A stretch of 64,000 bases of DNA, taken from Sparassis latifolia (lineage: Eukaryota; Basidiomycota; Agaricomycetes; Polyporales; Sparassidaceae). Made by a program: the position numbers and the translations under genes. Positions 34,976 to 44,429 of this stretch are shown here, in pieces. The stretch's first letter is position 1. Each line of letters starts with the position of its first letter. The notes beneath the pieces were generated by a model. The model did no database searches. It had not been told where the DNA came from and saw only the letters and a list, made by a program, of their open reading frames with translations. The DNA lies in assembly GCA_018466975.1 (NCBI GenBank), contig CM031563.1:1426001-1490000 (forward strand). Reading direction: 5' to 3'.

Positions 34976-36566
34976 TACACCGCCATTTCTGCTGGAGATC
35001 TGCCGGAGTCTTCGCTGCTGAGATTAGATGACAGCCAGGGTAGATAACCCTGGGGATCACAGGCTGATTATCAGCGTGAGATCTATGAGCAGAGACCTCC
35101 ATAAGAACTGTCAAATATCCCCGTGAGATCCTCAGTGGAATATCAGCAGAGTCTTCAATGGACTCTCTGAGGCTCTGAATGCAGACACCCTCCAGAGCAT
35201 CTGCATCTGCATCTGCAGTCCACTCCTCCTATACGATTCCGACATACTCCGCCGTTGCATCTGTCGACTGGCACGCCACGTTCATCCTGCCGGTATTGGC
35301 ACCACGTTAACTACTGAGCAGCAAAAGTATCATGACTTTGCGGCTGGAGATTCAAACTTGGCACGTGCACGTGAAGTGTGGACTTCAGACCGCTTCAGAC
35401 AGTTCATTTCCTCGGCTGTCACCTTTTTCTCTCAACGTTCTTGACCGCTGCTAGTCCTTCCCTTTTTTGTCTTCTTCAACATCCAACATCCTTTTTCGAA
35501 ACAGGTCTTTTACATTTTTTATGTTAACCTCTCAGTCCTGACCTGCTTTCCGATAACCCTTCGCCAAACCAGAGTCTGTCACCAAGTCCAACATCTGAAC
35601 CGTTGGAGCGCGTGAAGTGCCAGTAGCGCAAGCGGCCTCACGACACAAATGATTCTATTGCTAGGTCCATAGGCAATGATGGCATGCTTGAGGGCATAGC
35701 ATCCGCGGAGTCCATTGCATGGAATGCTCAGGAGGGTCCTGTTCCAGGTATGTCATCATCCGGTATCCTGTCTTCTGTTACTCATCTCATTCTGACCCCT
35801 CAAAGTTCAGAATGAAGAAGCATCACAACAACCTCTTTGCTTGAGCAACCGGTCGACAACCCCCGGCTGCACATGGACATCGAGCTTGTGCACATCGGAG
35901 AACGATGAGGAAAATGTCGAAGTATGTCCTCCCTCCTCGACTGTAGCACTACTCTTAGTCACCTTTGCACAGATTCTGGACAAGGATCAACTCGTGGTGC
36001 ATGGTCATCACCTCTAATACTTACTCCGGCTTGCGTGACTCAAGTCTCAAGCCACTGCAAGCCTGCGCCGCGATGGGCTGACCATTTACCTAGTTCTTGA
36101 GGGAGGAATGACATCATCTAACTGACCTAGCGTTGTTTCAAAATCCTGTAGTTGTCCTTTTCCTTTTTATATTCTCATGTATTTGCACTCTCATGCAGCT
36201 CATGTTTTATACAAACCCTGAATATGCATGCATCCATTGGGTCTTTTGAATGCTCTGAGGCCCTGATCCGAGTGCAATGTCGCAACCACTGCCGGCACCG
36301 ACATTTGAGGATTTGATAGATCACATCGCAAGATCATTCATGCTCTGAGTGAGAGAACAATGGGCTATCCCGCGGAGCTCAGGCTCTGGATATCCGCCTG
36401 ATCTCAGCAGGAGAGCTCTGATAGATATCACGCTCCTGCAAGGGTTCTCGGATTTGACGATTGATCTCCCAAAGAGCTCCCGGCTATATCTTGAAACAGC
36501 CGGTGTGATTTCTCCGGACATCCTGGCTTAGATCTCACACTGTACTCTGGCACAAATGGTGGTGTA
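34976..36566. mobile_element. Candidate non-autonomous Mutator-like element
   Basis: Inverted ends TACACCGCCATTT (34976-34988) and AAATGGTGGTGTA (36554-36566) differ at one base. Each is bordered by GGTAGGTAGG (34966-34975 and 36567-36576), a 10-bp duplication as expected for MULEs, although this sequence is itself a simple tetranucleotide repeat. The interior has no transposase. It includes pyrimidine-rich leader-like sequence and intron-like segments (GTATGT..AAG around 35750-35810), which could be a captured gene fragment. Confidence 0.5.
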
Positions 36567-36576
36567 GGTAGGTAGG

Positions 36577-37436
36577 TTACCGGCATTGGTCCCATTCAGG
36601 AACGCCGGGTTGTTGCACCAAGATCGCAGCTATGTACCTGTGCGCAGTACACTACTGTAATGTAGGATACAACACATCCAGGACAGAGATCGCTCCGATC
36701 AATGCATACTCATCAATACAGCTCAAAATCCGCCAATTAGAGCTGCTTTGACAAGGGCACTGTCCCACGAAATCCATGAAGGATGCATGAGGCTATGTAG
36801 GCTCTCTTGTATGTGGAAGGAGTATGTTTCCTCTGCACCATAGGCTCACACAAAAAGCAAATTGGACATAACCCCATGTAGTACACACTAGGTGCAACAC
36901 CTCCACAGATATGTTTTGGAAGAAGTTCTTCCATAATAGGGTGATCAGACCGTAGGTGAAAGGCAGATTCTTGGAAGCTCTTTCGTACTTTGTCCACTCT
37001 GTACGATGACAGAAAATACATTCGTGGACAAGAGCCACAAGGTTGTCTGACCAAAGGGTAGCAAAGAGCAAGAGAGCTGCACGTCGGTATTTCAAGAGGG
37101 ATAAATGCAGATTGTGTGAACAATGTAAGTACTGTCCCCGTGCAGTACGTGTGCTCAATCACCTTCACCGCGGTACATGACATGTACGAGGAGCATGATG
37201 TAGAAGTGCAGTGTGCATGTCAGACAGTCAGCTGGATGTTGTACAGGTAGCGCGGTGGTGAGGCTCGCCACAGAGGAGCTATGCACAGTTCCGGTACCAC
37301 GGTTGCCACCTGTTCAACAACACCGTAGTCTGAAAGAGGCGAGGCGTGAAAGTGCCCCGAGCATCGAGCAGTGCTTAGAGTCGTACTCGACCTTACTCGC
37401 AAAAAAGGCTATGGGGCACACGGAGTACACTCAGCG
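36577..37436. other. Unassigned, probably decayed element
   Basis: The longest frame is minus 36737-37183 (148 residues, with repeated Cys and His). It has no recognisable domain and no homologue in this window; nothing else is supported. Confidence 0.3.
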
Positions 37437-37439
37437 AGC

Positions 37440-38385
37440 AGTGTGCAAATAGGGGTAGTACGAGATAGTGGTGGTGATGAACAGTGGCAGTAGGTCAACT
37501 ATATGTGCGTCGGAAGGAGACAGAGTCAACAATTGACATCCGCAATGGCACGCAGGCATCGATCGTGGATGGGTATGTGTAGACATCCACGGCCATTGGT
37601 GAGCACCAATGAGCATACATGCTCAAAGGCGGGAAGTAGTGAGCACTCAACGATGTCGCCGAAGATATGCTTGCAACTCATGAGCAGTCTGCAAGGTTAT
37701 ATGTTACGATAGTCGTCGATGTGAGATGATGGTGTTTGCGAATAGGGGTAGTGAGAGATCGCGGTGAGCGGCCAGGCAGGTAATCCTGCACCATCGGTTG
37801 GCATCCACCTTAGCAGGCGGGAGTAGCGAGCATCGTGCATCGATGCTGGACATATAGCTGCCATCTGTAAACACTTTCCCGCAGCATAAGGGCATCCACC
37901 ATCGTTGCTGGGCATCCACCGCCATCAGTGGGCATCCGTGCGAAAAGGCGGGCAGCAGCGGACACTGTGCGTCGACGCTGGACATGGAGTCATCTTCCGC
38001 AAACATATTGTATATGTTACGATAGTCATCAGTGTCCTTTTAGCAGTAGAGAGCAATATTCGTGAAAATCAGGAATAGGGGTAAGCCGAGATGATGGCGG
38101 TCAAAGGTTGCCGCCTGTATTCGAGTCTGTGTAGGGGTGGTGCGGCGGTGAAGTATGTGAACATGATACGCAGGCATCCACAGTAAATTGTGGGCATCCA
38201 CAAGCATTGGTGGGCATCACTGCCATTGGTGGGTATCCACCAGAGCAGCGGGTACTGTGTATGGATGACGACGGGCAGTGCGTGCACTGTGTCTTGATAC
38301 TGACCATAACATCGTGTTCTGTAAACACACTTCTCATGTCACGATAGTCCATGGTGTCATTAGAGTAGCAGAGGACGATATTCGT
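37440..38385. repeat. Three diverged tandem copies of a ~300-330 bp unit
   Basis: Each copy opens with AATAGGGGTA (about 37448, 37741, 38071). Each carries GGCATCCAC-type motifs in the middle, often repeated, and closes with TTACGATAGTC or TCACGATAGTC (about 37703, 38018, 38339). Copies 2 and 3 share blocks such as 'ggcatccacc' more than once. On the minus strand all three give similar short peptides (for example FTDGSYMSSIDARCSLLPP), but stops separate them. Confidence 0.7.
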
Positions 38386-38559
38386 GAGGTGTTCGTTGCG
38401 TAGTGTACCACTCCAGGTTCAGAGGACGCACGAGCATGAGAGCGCTTTGTGTTCAAATTTACGGTTGGTCATGGCTTGGTCAAGTTCGAGGTGTTTATTG
38501 ATTATTTTGATCCATCGTCAGGAGATTTCAGCGTCGGAGTGCCAAGTGTCGGCATCGTT

Positions 38560-39790
38560 TCCTCAGTCAATAACACGCTCACAGCGGATGCACCACGCGA
38601 GGTATGCGGACTCAGAAATAAGTATACGGAAGAGGCGGTTTGCTCCTGGTTGTCTTTTCCCATTGGTGGAGCAGAAATTGGCGAGGCTACAGCCTAGGAT
38701 GGTGCCAAGGGAGATGTTTGGCCAGGATGGATGCTTTTTTAGCCACAGTTTTTTGGCCAGGGACCAGATGATTTCCTGTCCAGGTGCTGAACAGTCATTG
38801 AGAATGTGTTCCATTGATTCCGGGACATCACAGGTAGAACATGTGGATCGGTGGGTGTAATTGGGTATGTTATCCCACCAGGTTCCGCAACGGTGGGCTT
38901 TGTGGATAGATTTCCATAGGAAATCTCGGATTTTGCGGGTTATGTCTTTCGAGCGTATGGAGTGCCAAATTGTGGCGTCCGTCGGTCATTTTCCGGTGTA
39001 AGCTTGTACTGCATGTCACGTGATGTCAAGATTAATGACGGTCAATGTGCGAGTTAGGAGTGGGATGCATTCGCGGAGGCCGCGGTAGGCTAGGCATTGC
39101 GTTAAGGTTGATACTTGAGCACCGGTGAGGTTGAATTTAGAAAGGATGGAGGTATCGAGGGCATCAGGGAGTGGTTTGCATGCACCTTCTCTGGCGAGTT
39201 TGTCGGCAGCTTCATTTCCTGGTTCATGATTGTGGCCTTTAACCCAACGAAAGGTGGTGATGGCTCCTCTTTCACGGAGACGGGCGGCGGTGGCTTGGAA
39301 GAGACGTTTATTGCTTACACCTATCCATCTGCGGGCTTCCCATTTGGCAAGATGTTTAGTTAAGCCATCAATGGCATATCGCGAGTCACTTACAATATGT
39401 AGTGGGGCAAAGCCGCCCACCATTTGGGAAGCTCTGAGAATGGCGGAGATTTCGCCAGCTTGATTGGATTCGGTATCGGTAGGGAGTTGTATAGATGAGT
39501 TGCGTTGGTCGTTTAGGCCAAACCATAGGCCGCTACCGGCCTGTGTGTGGTCTTCGCCGTTGTATAGGGCGGAGCCATCCGTAAAGACAGTGGTTGCCTT
39601 GTCGGAGAGTATGAAGGCTGCCTGTCATCTGAAGGCAGGATCGTTGCATTGTGCATCAGGATCTGCGAAGATGCGGAAATTTGGAGCGAGATCATCAGAG
39701 CTGGTTACTGAGGGGTTGAAGATAATCTCACCATTGTCTTCTCAGGCGAGAATATTTTGTTGACAGCGGTGTGGGGTGAGGGACAGACCG
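38560..39790 (-). pseudogene. RNase H and C-terminal fragment of a non-LTR-type retroelement
   Basis: Minus strand. An RNase HI domain is clear: TTVFTDGSALYNGE (first Asp), TESNQAGEISAILRA (Glu), LHIVSDSRYAIDGLTKHL (Asp), and FRWVKGHNHEPGNEAADKLA (His/Asp). After LTQCLAYRGLRECIPLL, a frame break leads to a Cys-rich tail, STCSTCDVPESMEHILNDC and IIWSLAKKLWLKKHPSWP, as in the 3' parts of LINE-type ORF2 proteins and derived fungal RNase H proteins. In-frame TGA codons at 39625-39627 and again near 39740 cut it off from any upstream reverse transcriptase, which I do not find. It is a truncated relic. Confidence 0.7.
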
Positions 39791-39935
39791 TCAGGTAGAG
39801 GGTTTCAGTTGGGGTGGTATTTGGGGTGCAGTTCATCGAGGAGTTTCTGGGCTGTTATGCAGCATTGGTGAGAGTTGTCGCAGTTTTGCCTGCAGTCGGC
39901 CTTGCAAGGAGTACATGCACAGTTCTTTCGAAGAC

Positions 39936-41015
39936 TGCCCAGAAAATGCACAAATGCAAGACTGCCCAAAGACGCACTAACTGGATGGGATGGGAATGTG
40001 AATGAGGCTTTTGCAAGCGTACCTTCCGGGACGGTCGGTTCTATCCCGACCTCTTCCCCTGCCATCATACTTAACTGGTCCTGACCTTTCCTGCCCTCCT
40101 GATACTGCCAGCCTTTGCTTAACAATTGCTCCGCTGAATCACTGCCCATCACGCCATATCTTGCAATCCCGTCCGCTCACACTCCTACTCATTCCGAGGG
40201 ATCCGCCATCACCGAACCCACCCGAGCGCCTAATAAGGACCTGCCTGTCTTGGAGGCATCTCCCATCCATGGACGCCAGCGTCATCCTTCGCAAATACAC
40301 CCTCACGGAAGCTCTTCTTCACATTGAGATCTTTACCGAGCTCTTCGATCTGATCCTGTGGAAAGCATGGGCAGTCCAGATGCACGTCCTGCTGGTAAAG
40401 CCCCCACGAGCATATGATCCTTCACCATCTGACCCTCACACGTCCCTCAGGTCTTTATGGTCCAAGCCCAGTCTGAAGCGGCCAGCATGGGGATCATCCT
40501 ACCCCTTCCGCGCGATATCCCTGTCCTCGCCCAAGTGGAAATACACCTGGCAACAGCTCGCACTATAGAAGGTGGTTGTCGGATGATACCTCGAATTGCG
40601 GATCACCTTCCTGCAGTCATTCCTCGTGGTTTGACTGCCCGCGTTCTGTATGATGACCCCACTGTCCGCGAGGACTTTGGTTTAGGCCACCCGCCAGATG
40701 GTCTCCCTGACATTGGTGCGCGGTCGTCCTGTCCCTATTTTCCTGGAATCATTGCGCAATGTGGCCCACGAACTGTACGATGTCATGCGTGGAATCACTG
40801 GTAGACGCAAGCTGGCGGATGGTACTTTGAGACAGTTGCAGATCATAGTCGAGGAATTGGAAGTAGCGTTCGGGCTCATAGCGTGCCCTCCTCCGATAAC
40901 CAGCTTTCAACTGTTATCGGACTAGGGTCGGTCGTGTAGCACCCTGTAGTATCTCCAAAATGTGAGACCGCTTCACGGATGTGATTCCCACCTCAGCGCG
41001 CTCTGCGTCCCTTCA
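39936..41015 (-). repeat. Long terminal repeat A (3' LTR in element orientation)
   Basis: About 93% identical by eye to 51623-52603 plus 58721-58891. On the plus strand it starts TGCCCAG and ends CCCTTCA; beyond those points the two copies diverge (TCTCCTCAAC here, ACGGCCATAG there). It holds the uninterrupted site GTTGCAGA at 40835-40842 where the other copy carries the hAT element. Plus-strand coding-like stretches exist (for example about 40269-40450 and 40698-40925). In the first, 6 of 8 differences between copies change the amino acid, so it is not under protein-level constraint. Confidence 0.65.
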
Positions 41016-41376
41016 TCTCCTCAACACTTCAAATACTGACCGTCCACGGTCAGGGTACCTGGGCCCATACACAAGAACGAGCTGTGGATACTACGCGACA
41101 CCAGATTGGGTGCGTGACATTGTCTAAGTCCGCCGCTATACGAGATCCTCTCGGTTGGCGCTCTGCCACTTGATCCAGCGCTCCGCGAGACTTTTTGGTC
41201 GGGCGCTCCACGACACTGGCACTTCATCAGGCATTCCACAGGACTGACTCTGGCACCCGGTCTTCTGGTGCAAGTAGATGTTTGCGCGTAGCACCCACGA
41301 TCTCACGCGTGGGTTCCGCGCATGCTCGGGTCGGTTGCCTTTAGTATAGTCCCCCTTTTGACGATTTCCCGCTGAA

Positions 41377-42564
41377 ATGGCCGAAGTATCCACTGCTTGT
41401 ATTATCACAGAGTACGACCTCCACGACGCCGTGGTGCAAGTGCAAGGTCATCTTGCTAGGGGAGATAGGTCCGCGCAAAATGAGGTGCAGCAGGTGTGGA
41501 TTTATGCACTGTCCGATTTGGTGGTCCGTATTTCATCTTCTTCACTGTCCACCTTTGACCCCTCTTTCCCATCAGGGTGTCCTGGAGGCTCACTTCAAGA
41601 CCCTCACCAATTTCAGGGAGTCAGATTTTGATCCGCGGGAGGTTGACACAATTCGCGCAGCGTTCGTGGACGTGATCGTTCACGCCTGCGCACAGTCGTT
41701 TCCCAATGCCCTCCTTCCGGAGCCTTCGCAAGATGAGATCGATGCCGCCATGGAGCGGCTGGCACTGGGCCATGATTATTTCACCGAGGTTGAGTGTCGC
41801 GCTGCACCGCCTCCATCGATCCATGTTCCTGCTTGTGATGCCTGTCAGATCCCCAAGGTGGATTGCGAGTTTGGCACCTCCACGTGAGGATCTTGTGCCA
41901 GATGTCAGGTGTGGAGGTGCAGGTGCACCTATGTGAAACAGAGGGCAAAATCCCAAAGTGCATCCGTGTCGATATCTCCTTGATCACGCTCTCACTAATT
42001 CCTCCCCCACTAGCAACGTCCACCCACACTGCGGGATCACCAGGACCGCAGATGAAGCGATCCCGTGGCAAGACGGCTACTGCCTTGGAAGCCCGTCATG
42101 TGGCAGAATCGTCATCTATGGCAGATGCAGGTCCTGTCAGAGGCCGCATCCCATATGTCAACGTGCCACCCATGCCTCGCCCTCACCACGATGTGCTCAT
42201 TCGTGAGTCACAGAAGGGCCTAATGCAAGACCTCGAGGCTCGCATTACGAATTTGGAGGAAGAACAAGAGTGCCTGAAGTGGGACAAAAACAAGGCGACC
42301 GCCCTTCTGAACAAACTTCGCGGTGCTCCCACCCCTGCTGCCGATCCTGATGACCTCGCCACCTGCCTCAACGGCTTTGACACGGCATTGTATTATATTC
42401 ACCAGAAGCAGGATCAGATGGCTCCCAACTTTGCGACTATGGCGAACGCGCTCTGCAGAGCTGGAGTGACCATCCTCACTTTGCATGCGGAACAGCCCGA
42501 CTCAGATGCAGACAACGAGGTTCCGGCTGGGTTGGAAGAGAACGACGATGATGAAGAGGTGTAG
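41377..42564 (+). pseudogene. Accessory ORF with zinc-cluster-like Cys motif, interrupted by a stop
   Basis: Plus strand, antisense to gag-pol. Exon 1 from the ATG at 41377 ends QNEVQQ at a GTGTGG donor; the second exon begins GVLEAHFKTLTNF. A Cys pattern C-x2-C-x6-C ... C-x2-C-x6-C follows (CDACQIPKVDC, then CARCQVWRCRC), the spacing of fungal Zn2Cys6 clusters. Between its halves a TGA at 41885-41887 closes the frame, most simply a CGA to TGA change. After a further intron the frame resumes at ATSTHTAGSPGPQMKRSRG and includes a coiled coil (LEARITNLEEEQECLKWDK) and an acidic end. Function unknown; a DNA-binding or Gag-like role is speculative. Confidence 0.6.
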
Positions 42565-42811
42565 ATACTGTGTTCCGCATAACGTCACCGCTTGTATTAG
42601 TATTATTCCTGGCCTTTGAGCTGCCAAGATATTGTCCCCGCCCCGCACTCAATAAATTGTGAATATTTCTGGGAGGTGTGCGATAAGTGCGAGGAGGCGC
42701 TTCTGCCTGCGTTTTCATGCCTATACAGATTCCGGGCCTCCTGGGAATGTTGGCCGCATGTGTTCATTTTCAGCCCTTCAACCTTATCTCCCAAACTCCT
42801 CCACCCACACC

Positions 42812-44202
42812 ATGTCGGAATTCGCTGGTCTGCAAATGAAGAACTACGCAGTGTTCATCATGGAGCTCGTCGCAGCGATGAAGGTCCCATGCACGCGGGA
42901 TCGTGGATGGGCTGAGGGTCTGAGGGATCACATTGTATGTCGCCATCCCTCTCCAGTATTCAATGGTTAAGCTATGGTGGATTGCAGATATGCAGGAGCG
43001 CGCGAGCCATGCACGCGCATTTAACCGTGGAGGGGTTCAAAGTCCCCCTTACACTCGAAAGCCACACCGAAATCGAGGACGCATTGGCTGCGTACAAGTC
43101 CCTCATGGCGTCTCTGCCTGCATCATCCATATCCAAGAAAGAGGGGAAGAAGGTAATCCGCCCACGACCTGTCGCTCTGCCTGCTCCAAAGATCGCAACT
43201 TTGGGTACCCACAGCACGAAAAGTACCAAGCCCACGATCACATCGCCCATCCCGCGGCCTGCGTTGACCAGGTCCGCTTCCCAACTGATGCATCTCTCTT
43301 TGAACTGCGAGATGGGGAGCGCAGGTTCGATCGATCGTGGATCTGTCGCTCTGTCTGCCCTGACCATCGGTATGACTCCTGTTGCACCATCCGCGCAGAG
43401 TCGCCACCTGTCTCCACTGCTGATTGGATCGATCGCGGGTGAGGAGCGTCCAGTGAAGCATCGCACCACCTCTCCGCCAACTGATCCGATGATGATCGAC
43501 GACCCGGCATCGATCCGCACAGCATCAGCCATGCCTCCCCCTCAACTTCAGATGAGTGCGCCCTCGCGCTCGCAATCCGTTGCGGCTGACACAATGGATG
43601 ACACGTACTCCCGTCCTGTGCTATATGTTACCGCCACGCTTCCCAGACACCCGTCTGACTGCTCCATCAGTCGCCAGACCTCTGCGCGGTCCTTGCACAT
43701 TGCACCATCTCCCATCGAGCACACCAGATCGCAGGGAAGTCACGGTAATCCAAGCATCCCTGCCATATCTCTTGATGACCCACTGCACCACGCGACTTTC
43801 CATTCGTATTTTGTGGATGTTCTCCCAGCAAACTTCTGGTCACTTCAACCGAGCGAGCAGATCACGACACTTGAGTCCGCGCTTAGGTGTAACTGGCAAC
43901 GCACACGTGCACTTGAGGATAGCCAACATACGATGTGCTCGCAGCTCGATGCCATCATGGGTGCACTCGGCGGCGACCCCGCTCTCTTCGCCACTCGCTT
44001 TGGTGTCCTCGCCACTCGTGTCGACATGGTTCCTGCCCATCACCGCGAGGTGACGCAGGGTTTGCTTGAGTTGGAGAAACACGTCAGGGATTTGGAGGGG
44101 TCAGATGACGAGTTTCCCTCTGAGGAGGAAGATGAGGTCGTCCACAGCATATCGATGGGCACGGAAGGGGATGAACAGATTGATTTCGACGGGGAAGATT
44201 AG
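42812..44202 (+). CDS. Accessory ORF of the retroelement, function unknown
   Basis: Exon 1 starts at the ATG at 42812 (MSEFAGLQMKNYAVFIMELV) and ends RDHI at a GTATGT donor; the second exon opens at ICRSARAMHAHLTVEGFKVP. The result is about 450 residues with no internal stop. The middle is Ser/Pro-rich and basic. The C-terminal region (FVDVLPANFWSLQPSEQITT, then RTRALEDSQHTMCSQLDAIM and LLELEKHVRDLEGSDDEFPS) is helical and ends acidic. It lies between the pol end and LTR A on the opposite strand to pol, next to the zinc-cluster-like ORF, with which it shares orientation and acidic tail. No known domain is recognised. Confidence 0.55.
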
Positions 44203-44429
44203 GAGATGTGAAGCGAAGGATGGGAGATGCGAAGCGAAGGGGATCGTTAGTCCGGGTGTATGCGGTAGTGTACGATAGCATTGTGGGGTCCCACGAAACT
44301 CTGTTCTGTTATTATGACTTGTACAATATTCATGGTGTCGGAATGCAGTGTTCTCAATAGGAATGTCATGATCAATTAAACAAAGATTAAAATTTCTGAT
44401 GAAACAGCTGGAACGGATACATGCTGACA

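Noticed and set aside
37500..38350. CRISPR-like array from the repeated GGCATCCAC motifs
   Set aside because: Motifs are irregularly spaced, imperfect, and part of a ~300-bp tandem unit; the genome is eukaryotic.
40002..40568. 188-residue frame in LTR A as a host gene
   Set aside because: The same sequence recurs in LTR B with mainly amino-acid-changing transitions; it fits an LTR better than a constrained gene.
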